A stretch of DNA of 11,311 nt from Proteobacteria bacterium UBA1673. GTDB lineage: Bacteria > Pseudomonadota > Gammaproteobacteria > Comchoanobacterales > Comchoanobacteraceae. The DNA lies in assembly GCA_002320385.1 (NCBI GenBank), contig DCKN01000121.1:1-11311 (forward strand), read 5' to 3'. Numbering within the stretch: position 1 is the first letter of the stretch; every line of letters begins with the position of its first letter. This document shows, one piece after another, positions 6,191 to 11,311 of the stretch. The position numbers and the translations under genes were made by a program. The notes below the pieces were generated by a model. It searched no databases. It was not told where the DNA came from and saw only the letters and a list, made by a program, of their open reading frames with translations.

Positions 6191-7369
6191 ATGAGTAACT
6201 CCAATATTGACGATTCACAATTAATTGACCTCACTCAAGCACTCATTCGGCAACCATCGATTACACCTAAGCCCGAGTTATGTCTAGACATTATTTCGGA
6301 CTTCTGTCAAGACCTTGGCTGGTATTGTCGCCGTATTGACAAAAGAGACACTGCCAATCTGTTTATAACCACAAAAGATTGTAAGCAGCATAGCTTGCTT
6401 TTTGGAGGCCATGTTGATGTTGTTCCTCCAGGAGATTTTTCCCTGTGGCGATTTCCTCCTTTTTCGGGTCATATCACAGATGGTAAATTATATGGTCGTG
6501 GCGCAGTTGATATGAAAAGCAGTATCGCTGCGTTCTTGATGGCCTTGAAATGGCATCACCGCCGACTATCGCAGCCTGAGTCGCCGTCTATTGCACTGGT
6601 TATAACCAGTGACGAGGAGGGAGATGCCATTGACGGGACTGATTTTGTAATGTCAACCTTAGCTGATGAAGGCTACTGTTTTGACTGCGCTCTGGTTGGC
6701 GAGCCTACCAGTGATAATCACGTTGGCGATATAATTAAAATTGGTCGGCGTGGCTCATTATCAGCCGAACTTACAATCAACGGGACACAGTCCCATGTTG
6801 CTTATGCCAATCAACGCGTTAATCCTATCTACTCGCTTGCTACTTTTATACAACAGGCTCAAACAATGCACTGGGATGATGGGCATAGCGACTTCTCAGC
6901 GACTGCTTTTTGCCCAACAAAAATCCATGCTGATACAGGTGCTAGTAATGTCACGCCGAGTCATGCTGTCTGCCAATTCAACTTCCGATTCTGTCCTGCA
7001 TCGACACCTGAATCGCTCAAAAAATCTGTTACCGCGCTACTCGATCAACAACATCTGCCCTATCAACTTACTTGGTCACGCCCTAATCTACCTTTTTTCA
7101 AACCACCAGGAAAACTCTGTAGATTAGTCAAAGATATGATTTCTCGACACTTTCAACCCTCATGCAATTACTCCACAAGTGGTGGGACGAGTGATGCCCG
7201 TTTTATCGTAGGGTATGTTCAGGAAATTATGGAACTTGGACCACTCAACGCCACCGCGCATAAAGTTGATGAACATATCTCACTGAGTGATCTTTCCTTG
7301 CTATACTCTATTTATCAATCACTTCTCGGCATTGTCGTCACGTCACCGGATAATGTGGATTCAAATTAA
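6191..7369 (+). CDS. dapE: Succinyl-diaminopimelate desuccinylase DapE
   Basis: DapE hydrolyses N-succinyl-LL-diaminopimelate to LL-diaminopimelate and succinate in the cytoplasm, feeding lysine and peptidoglycan synthesis. It is a dinuclear-zinc M20 enzyme. Ligand and catalytic residues match E. coli with a small offset: His74 in GGHVDVVPPG, Asp107 in YGRGAVDMKSS, the general base Glu142 and ligand Glu143 in TSDEEGDAIDGT, Glu171 in ALVGEPTSD, and His357 in LGPLNATAHKVDEH. The GGTSDARFI motif is at 331-339. Length from the ATG at 6191 is 392 residues (E. coli 375). The frame is open further upstream into the M50 gene, but that part encodes nothing DapE-like. The start lies one base after the M50 stop (TAGGATG), implying coupled translation. 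It converges on sspB with a 99-base gap. Confidence 0.97.
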   Translation: MSNSNIDDSQLIDLTQALIRQPSITPKPELCLDIISDFCQDLGWYCRRIDKRDTANLFITTKDCKQHSLLFGGHVDVVPPGDFSLWRFPPFSGHITDGKLYGRGAVDMKSSIAAFLMALKWHHRRLSQPESPSIALVITSDEEGDAIDGTDFVMSTLADEGYCFDCALVGEPTSDNHVGDIIKIGRRGSLSAELTINGTQSHVAYANQRVNPIYSLATFIQQAQTMHWDDGHSDFSATAFCPTKIHADTGASNVTPSHAVCQFNFRFCPASTPESLKKSVTALLDQQHLPYQLTWSRPNLPFFKPPGKLCRLVKDMISRHFQPSCNYSTSGGTSDARFIVGYVQEIMELGPLNATAHKVDEHISLSDLSLLYSIYQSLLGIVVTSPDNVDSN

Positions 7370-7405
7370 GCGCGATTTTAGCTAGCGAGTGTGGCTGTGT
7401 TGATG

Positions 7406-7441
7406 CATACTTCTTTAAGGTTAAGTATTTACTCAAGTATG
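7406..7441. terminator. Weak possible hairpin between convergent dapE and sspB
   Basis: CATACTT (7406-7412) can pair with AAGTATG (7435-7441), or its core ATACTT with the nearer AAGTAT (7423-7428). These are competing A/T-rich stems of 6-7 pairs in the 99-base convergent gap. No run of T follows on either strand, so at best it is a weak bidirectional terminator. I see nothing else in this gap. Confidence 0.2.
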
Positions 7442-7468
7442 ATCACAGATGCTGGGGATTGCGCAGGC

Positions 7469-7921
7469 CTATTTGATGATAGTTAGTGTTGGCTTACCCT
7501 TTTTGCTGGTTGTCTTTTTTGGGGTAGCGTCTGATTGTTCACCGTTATAGATTGTTGGCGTCTCTACGAGAGATGGATAAACGTCTGTGTATTCAATATC
7601 GGTATTCCCCTCATCCTCATCAAATGTTATTCCGTCTCCATTTTCGTAGGCATAGATTGCAATAATCGATTCCATTGGCAGATTAATCTTGACGACCTTC
7701 TTGCCAAAATTAGCATAAAAAGTTATCGCATCGTTATCGATTTTTAGATCTCTGGTTGCACTTGGGGCGACGTTGAATACGATTTGTCCATCTGTGATAT
7801 ATTCTTCAGGCACCTCGACTCCGTCGTAGCCAGTTCCAGCTAGGACATGCGGCGTGAAATCGCAGTCTAAACACCAAGAATGAATCGCTCGAACAAGGTA
7901 AGGTTTATTAGATGTGGCCAT
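7469..7921 (-). CDS. sspB: SspB, ClpXP protease specificity-enhancing adaptor
   Basis: SspB binds ssrA-tagged polypeptides and other substrates such as RseA fragments, and tethers them to ClpX for degradation. The folded substrate-binding domain is recognisable: KPYLVRAIHSWCLDCDFTPH, VPEEYITDGQIVFNVAP and ESIIAIYAYENGDGITF, all matching conserved blocks. After about residue 103 comes an acidic then Lys/Thr-rich flexible linker, and the chain ends KPTLTIIK. That ending matches the C-terminal ClpX-docking tail of E. coli (RPALRVVK), so the tether is intact. Two starts are possible, ATG at 7921 (150 residues) or 7927 (152). Both overlap the sspA end by 14 or 20 bases, so translation is coupled to sspA. 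E. coli SspB is ~165 residues. Confidence 0.94.
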   Translation of the reverse strand: MATSNKPYLVRAIHSWCLDCDFTPHVLAGTGYDGVEVPEEYITDGQIVFNVAPSATRDLKIDNDAITFYANFGKKVVKINLPMESIIAIYAYENGDGITFDEDEGNTDIEYTDVYPSLVETPTIYNGEQSDATPKKTTSKKGKPTLTIIK

Positions 7922-8546
7922 ACTCATCTTCGTTCATCTCTATTTCTGCATCAGACAAGCTCTCTCTGAATGATGCGCGTGCGAAAATACGCTTCGCGTA
8001 CTCTTTGATGGCCTCTGCTTTTTCATCTAACTCGATGCCCATAATCGGCAGCCTCCACAGAATAGGCGCAATGGTACAATCAACAAGCGTGAACTCTTGA
8101 TTCAAGAAGAATGGCATTTCTTTGAATGCAGGAATCATTTTCATTAAATGACCTTCTAGCTCTTTTCGCGCCTCATCATCGTCAGCATTTTCAATTAATC
8201 TCTCAGCTAAAGGGTACCAGTCTTGTTCGATTCGATAGATCATCAGTCTTGTTTTAGCTCTGGATACAGGATAAACCGGTAATAATGGTGGATGAGGAAA
8301 ACGTTCATCAAGATATTCAATAATAATGTTGGACTGATTTAATACCAAATCACGATCGATTAGTACTGGCAATGTGTGGTAAGGATTGATATTTAGAAAA
8401 TCTTCGCTAGGATTATCTAGATCAATGTATTCGACCTCAAAGCTCACTGCCTTTTCAGCTAACACCATGCGTGCTCTATGATCGTTAAGGCTGTTGCCGC
8501 TTATATCAGAAAGGCAAGTAATACTTGATTTTTTGGGCATGATCAT
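7908..8546 (-). CDS. sspA: Stringent starvation protein A (SspA)
   Basis: SspA is a glutathione-S-transferase-fold protein that lacks transferase activity, binds sigma70 RNA polymerase and redirects transcription in stationary phase and acid stress. The product is 212 residues from the ATG at 8546, equal to E. coli; ATG 8540 would give 210. The thioredoxin-like half carries ARMVLAEKAVSFEVEYIDLDNP and the NPYHTLPVLIDRDLVL block. The signature YLDERFPHPPLLPVYPV (around 78-94) includes the Pro-His-Pro surface pocket needed for activity. The C-terminal half is the helical GST domain, with IEQDWYPL and LVDCTIAPILWRLPIMGIE. It sits 53 bases after rpsI with no promoter seen, and overlaps sspB. Many gammaproteobacteria have petABC between rpsI and sspA; here, as in E. 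coli, it is absent. Confidence 0.96.
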   Translation of the reverse strand: MIMPKKSSITCLSDISGNSLNDHRARMVLAEKAVSFEVEYIDLDNPSEDFLNINPYHTLPVLIDRDLVLNQSNIIIEYLDERFPHPPLLPVYPVSRAKTRLMIYRIEQDWYPLAERLIENADDDEARKELEGHLMKMIPAFKEMPFFLNQEFTLVDCTIAPILWRLPIMGIELDEKAEAIKEYAKRIFARASFRESLSDAEIEMNEDEYGHI

Positions 8547-8599
8547 ATAAACATGGACTCCAATGTGACGCTACCCAACAACGTAGCAAGATGAATTCA

Positions 8600-9121
8600 T
8601 TATCGCTTAGAGAACTGCTTAGCTTTACGCGCTTTGACAAGACCAACTTTCTTCCGAAGTACTCTTCTGGAGTCTCGGGTCAATAAACCAGCGCCACGAA
8701 TTGCTTTGTGCCACTTCTCAATACCAAGCGGCCCTGTAGCTTCTACTGGCTCACTGTCTTCGGCATCTGCGCTGTTAGCTTCTTGACTGGTTTCGTCTTC
8801 GGAGAATGACACTTCAGGACTGTTCTTCTTTGCAAATAGATCAAGCGCTTTGGCGATGCCAAGTGATACAGCACCTGACTGGCCGTTGATACCACCACCT
8901 TTGACGGTTATTGAAAGATCAAACATTCCTTCTTGTGCAAGTAGTTTTAGAGGCTGTAAAGCTTGGTTTAGCCAGATTGTGTCGCCACCAAAGTACTCTT
9001 CAAGTGACTTATTATTGATGCGTGCTTTACCAGTACCTTCCGTGAGAAAGACTCGAGCGGAAGCTTCTTTCCTTCTTCCTGTTGCGTAGTAACGACCGTT
9101 GTCAACAATTCTAGATGTCAT
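8600..9121 (-). CDS. rpsI: Ribosomal protein S9 with an unusual acidic insertion
   Basis: S9 binds the 3' domain of 16S rRNA in the 30S head, and its C-terminal tail reaches the P-site tRNA. Conserved blocks are present: YYATGRRKEASARVFLTEG (11-29), FDLSITVKGGGINGQSGA (67-84), GAGLLTRDSRRVLRKKVGLV (143-162) and the terminal KARKAKQFSKR. The protein is 173 residues against about 130 in E. coli. The difference is mainly an insertion at about 98-133 after the LGIAKALDLF helix, rich in Glu, Asp and Ser (e.g. SFSEDETSQEANSADAEDSE). The frame is unbroken across it. The ATG at 9121 overlaps the last codons of rplM by 11 bases and has a good AGAGGT site five bases upstream, so the two are coupled. 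S9 identity is certain. Confidence 0.97.
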   Translation of the reverse strand: MTSRIVDNGRYYATGRRKEASARVFLTEGTGKARINNKSLEEYFGGDTIWLNQALQPLKLLAQEGMFDLSITVKGGGINGQSGAVSLGIAKALDLFAKKNSPEVSFSEDETSQEANSADAEDSEPVEATGPLGIEKWHKAIRGAGLLTRDSRRVLRKKVGLVKARKAKQFSKR

Positions 9122-9569
9122 AAATTACCTCTGCTATCTGCTTTCCATTTTTTAAATCAATTTCTTTAGGCGATTGAGCTTGGTGATTGTGCTCTGCTTT
9201 GAAGCACTTGAGCTTTGTCAATTGCTTGTTGCCCAATGGCCCACGACGTAGCATTCTTTTGACTGCTAAGCGCACGACTTCTTCAGAGCTAACTTGCATT
9301 TGTTCAGCAAAAGTTCTTTGCTTTAAGCTTCCGATTCGGCCTGAATGCCTGTAGTAGATTTTGTCGCTGCTGTTACACTGAATTTTGTCACAGTTATAGA
9401 CGACGACAAAGTCTCCGAGGTCCACATGAGGCGTAAACTGCGCTTTGTGCTTGCCCTGAAGTAGCATAGCTATTTGAGTGGCGATTCGACCTAATTGGCA
9501 TCCTGTTGCATCAATCGCATACCAGGTTTTGTCAGCGTTGTAGTATGACTTAGTTGTTTGTTGTAGCAT
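9111..9569 (-). CDS. rplM: Ribosomal protein L13 with a short C-terminal extension
   Basis: L13 is an early-assembling 50S protein binding 23S rRNA. Family blocks are clear: TWYAIDATGCQLGRIAT (15-31), LQGKHKAQFTPHVDLGD (37-53), KIYYRHSGRIGSLKQRTF and VKRMLRRGPLGN (103-114), then AEHNHQAQSPKEIDL near the usual end. The protein has 152 residues (E. coli 142). Thirteen extra residues (KNGKQIAEVIYDI) follow the usual terminus, and the segment after NCDKI is about three residues shorter than in E. coli. The extension is encoded by the DNA that carries the rpsI ribosome site and start, so it may exist because the two genes were fused into an overlap. The start is ATG 9569, with only a weak purine stretch upstream. 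Transcription comes from the promoter at 9605-9633. Confidence 0.97.
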   Translation of the reverse strand: MLQQTTKSYYNADKTWYAIDATGCQLGRIATQIAMLLQGKHKAQFTPHVDLGDFVVVYNCDKIQCNSSDKIYYRHSGRIGSLKQRTFAEQMQVSSEEVVRLAVKRMLRRGPLGNKQLTKLKCFKAEHNHQAQSPKEIDLKNGKQIAEVIYDI

Positions 9570-9604
9570 ATATTTGTCTCGGACTCTTGCAAAACTAGGT
9601 GATG

Positions 9605-9633
9605 ATTATACTAAATAGCCGGCAGCATCACAA
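9605..9633 (-). promoter_or_regulatory. Sigma70-type promoter for rplM-rpsI-sspA-sspB
   Basis: On the minus strand, TTGTGA (9628-9633, 4/6) is followed after 17 bases by a perfect TATAAT (9605-9610). Transcription would begin near 9598, leaving a leader of roughly 29 bases before rplM. No other promoter was found in the operon, so it probably drives all four genes. Confidence 0.7.
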
Positions 9634-9654
9634 TACCTTTTTAAAAATTAATCT

Positions 9655-9668
9655 TGATAATCTTATCA
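9655..9668. repeat. Inverted repeat upstream of the rplM promoter
   Basis: TGATAA-TC-TTATCA is a two-fold symmetric site with six-base arms, about 22 bases upstream of the rplM -35. A second perfect palindrome, GTTAATTAAC, lies at 9697-9706. Both are A/T-rich and may be protein-binding sites or chance; no regulator is implied by the sequence. Together with the promoter they are what I see in the 193-base gap 9570-9762. Confidence 0.3.
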
Positions 9669-9728
9669 TTTTAACCTGATCAATTAGCAATCTCGTGTTA
9701 ATTAACTCACCTATTCGATCTAGAACAA

Positions 9729-9760
9729 CATCACTAGACGACAGATGGCCGTCGTTGATG
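9729..9760 (-). terminator. Possible weak terminator after the right-edge gene
   Basis: Starting two bases after the stop of the right-edge gene on the minus strand, CATCA-ACGAC pairs with GTCGT-TGATG around an eight-base loop, with a four-base CTAG bulge on one side. It is followed by TTGTTCT, only partly T-rich. It is well placed for termination before the rplM promoter but imperfect. Confidence 0.3.
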
Positions 9761-9762
9761 CG

Positions 9763-11311
9763 CTAATCACCGGCGTTCTTTTGTCCATCTTTTTTCTGAG
9801 TATCTTTTTTCGATCTTGCCTTGGTGGGTTTTGACTTTGTTGATGTTTTTGCTTTTTTCTTAGTCGTTTTATCCTTATCATTTTTGCTGGCCGCCTTCTT
9901 TTTGGAATTTTCCTGCTGACTTTTTGTGTTTTCATCGCTGCTAGACAGTGTATTTTCCGCGCCCTCTGGCATGTCATTGTTGGTCACTTCTGATTGACCA
10001 GATGAGTCTGATGCTGGGTCATTAGCATTGTTGCTGGCACCATCGTCATGCTGATCCGCGATTGGCGAAGTCGTATCTTCAAGTGGCGCAGACCCCTTGG
10101 CTGCTTGCGTCGTCTCGCCCTTTTCCTCTTCTGTTGACCTAGGCGAAGCGCCTCCCCCGCCCGTGGGCGACAATCCAGGTGCATGCGAAACCTCATGCTC
10201 TTGATTGATTCTAAACTTAGACTGCAAGACGCTTTCACGTTTTTGATACCACATAAGTTCTGCGGGACTGGGCTCAAACCCAGCACAATTAATGCCGTTA
10301 AGCTTACATATTGCCCAAAAGTTTCGCAATAAATTACGGTGACCCGACCGAATCTTGATGTCGCCCATTTCAAATAATTTGATGTAGTCGACAAGATCAA
10401 AGGCAGCGATCATTCGACGCGTAGCTGGTGAAGCATATGCCTCATCAGCACTTTCTTTGGCGCCACCTGATCCATCGCCGATTATGGGGATACTCCCCTG
10501 GAGCATACCATGCATACTCATAGCAACGGTAACAACTTTCCCATCGTCTTCATCTGGCACGCACACAACAGGCACACCAACGCTTGACATCCATGACATG
10601 ATGCCTTCATCGAGCTCATAGTCTTTGACTTGTTGGTTATTGGGATTGGTCATCTCACAGTCAAAATTGATGTATGCCCAGTTATCGAGTAGTTCACTTA
10701 CAACTTCATCATTAATCGCCTCATCGTCAATGCTTTCACTCAACTCAATTGGCCCAGCAGTGGATTTCATCTGACTAATGAAGTCATTGAAAACATTTTC
10801 ATTATTCATTTGAATTACTTCAGTGACATAAAAGGGATTTTGATCGAGCCGGCTTAAGAGACTTTCGTCTGCCTTAGCTAATAGTTCTCCTAAACTTTCT
10901 GGGCGATCTTTCTGCGCATAGACTTTTTTGAGAAATTCGATGAGCATCTCGTCGCTACAACTTTCAACTTCTGTCTCAGATTCAGATGCTGCAGGCTCAG
11001 ATGGGCTGGCTGATGTCTCTGATTTGCTCTCTTGATCCTTAGCTATCCCACTTGTTGCACTGATGGCATTATCTGACTCTTTACCATCCTGCTCGGCTAT
11101 TGATTCATCCGTTGTTGCTGATTCAGCTTGATCACTGACCTGAGCACCTGTATTAGCCATTGCTTTTTGCTCATCGTCATTGGTGGTAGAAGCTTGGGGC
11201 TCTTCAGATGGCCCAGAAACAGCTTCATCATCCTCACGATCCGTCGTTGCTGACTCAGCTTGATCACCGGCCTGAGCACCTGTATCAGCCGTTGCTTTTT
11301 GTTCATCGTCA
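9763..11311 (-). CDS. Large unrecognised protein with acidic repeats and lysine-rich tail (5' end outside window)
   Basis: The frame is open from the right edge to a TAG at 9763-9765, giving at least 515 residues. The Met at 11160 is inside a repeat unit and is probably not the start. Counting from that Met, three parts are visible. Upstream and residues 1-68 are acidic, Ala/Ser/Glu-rich low complexity with a 44-residue tandem repeat. Residues ~69-318 look folded, with helical hydrophobic patterning (DEMLIEFLKKVYAQ), a VGVPVVCVPDEDDGKVVTVAM strand region and a segment DIKIRSGHRNLLRNFW...NGINCAGFEPSPAE. Residues ~320-465 are disordered, first acidic (Asp/Ser/Asn, with a SPTGGGGASPRS hinge) then strongly basic, Lys/Ser/Thr-rich. 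The 245-306 segment vaguely recalls the LPD7 domain found in relaxases and polyvalent proteins, a weak inference. No signal peptide can be judged. Function is unknown. Confidence 0.7.
   Translation of the reverse strand, partial: DDEQKATADTGAQAGDQAESATTDREDDEAVSGPSEEPQASTTNDDEQKAMANTGAQVSDQAESATTDESIAEQDGKESDNAISATSGIAKDQESKSETSASPSEPAASESETEVESCSDEMLIEFLKKVYAQKDRPESLGELLAKADESLLSRLDQNPFYVTEVIQMNNENVFNDFISQMKSTAGPIELSESIDDEAINDEVVSELLDNWAYINFDCEMTNPNNQQVKDYELDEGIMSWMSSVGVPVVCVPDEDDGKVVTVAMSMHGMLQGSIPIIGDGSGGAKESADEAYASPATRRMIAAFDLVDYIKLFEMGDIKIRSGHRNLLRNFWAICKLNGINCAGFEPSPAELMWYQKRESVLQSKFRINQEHEVSHAPGLSPTGGGGASPRSTEEEKGETTQAAKGSAPLEDTTSPIADQHDDGASNNANDPASDSSGQSEVTNNDMPEGAENTLSSSDENTKSQQENSKKKAASKNDKDKTTKKKAKTSTKSKPTKARSKKDTQKKDGQKNAGD
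11107..11310 (-). repeat. 132-base tandem repeat, second copy partial
   Basis: The 72 bases at 11239-11310 recur at 11107-11178 with seven differences, all transitions. The offset is 132 bases (44 codons), so the frame is kept. The units encode DDEQKATADTGAQAGDQAES and DDEQKAMANTGAQVSDQAES plus ATTD. The linker 11179-11238 follows the edge copy only; after the inner copy the sequence diverges. More copies may lie beyond the window edge. Confidence 0.85.

Noticed and set aside
6741..7127. 128-codon plus-strand ORF within dapE
   Set aside because: It is out of frame inside a gene with complete catalytic motifs; no independent coding sign.
9984..10400. 138-codon ORF in another minus frame within the right-edge gene
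   Set aside because: It lies wholly inside a longer frame with clear compositional structure; its Arg-rich content reflects reading Asp/Ser/Lys-rich codons out of phase.
11097..11306. 69-codon minus-strand ORF with internal repeat
   Set aside because: The repeat is the same 132-base unit read out of frame; the true frame is the large gene.

Overview
The window reads as a chromosomal segment of a gammaproteobacterium. Three linked gene sets support this: rplM-rpsI-sspA-sspB; the divergent pair rsmI / lpoA followed by yraN and dolP (the same arrangement as the E. coli yraL-yraM-yraN-yraP locus); and dapE. Lipoprotein signals, a diaminopimelate gene and an outer-membrane PBP activator point to a Gram-negative cell with peptidoglycan. 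TGA is used as a stop by several genes, so the code is standard. I cannot place it to family. The absence of diaA from the lpoA locus, and of petABC between rpsI and sspA, fits a lineage that has lost or rearranged genes, but this is inference.

Layout. 1-1142 (+): the 3' end of an unrecognised protein cut by the left edge, with a possible 42-codon ORF hooked to it by an ATGA overlap. 1296-2150 (-): rsmI. 2196-4569 (+): lpoA and yraN, with a doubtful 33-codon ORF between them. 4682-7369 (+): a promoter, a 45-residue lipoprotein missed by length-limited ORF calling, dolP, an M50 membrane metalloprotease and dapE, tightly packed and probably one transcript. 7469-9569 (-): sspB, sspA, rpsI and rplM, convergent with dapE and driven by a good sigma70-type promoter at 9605-9633. 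9763 to the right edge (-): a large unrecognised low-complexity protein with acidic repeats at its N-terminal side and a lysine-rich tail, cut by the right edge.

Functionally most of the window is housekeeping. lpoA, dolP and dapE concern cell-wall synthesis and outer-membrane integrity. The M50 protease sits among them. rsmI, rpsI and rplM concern the ribosome. sspA/sspB couple stress transcription to ClpXP proteolysis. I found no mobile element, CRISPR array, tRNA or rRNA, and no convincing new multi-gene system. The most unusual items are an acidic insertion of about 40 residues inside ribosomal protein S9, the tiny lipoprotein in frame with and just upstream of dolP with an apparently leaderless promoter, and the two edge proteins of unknown function.
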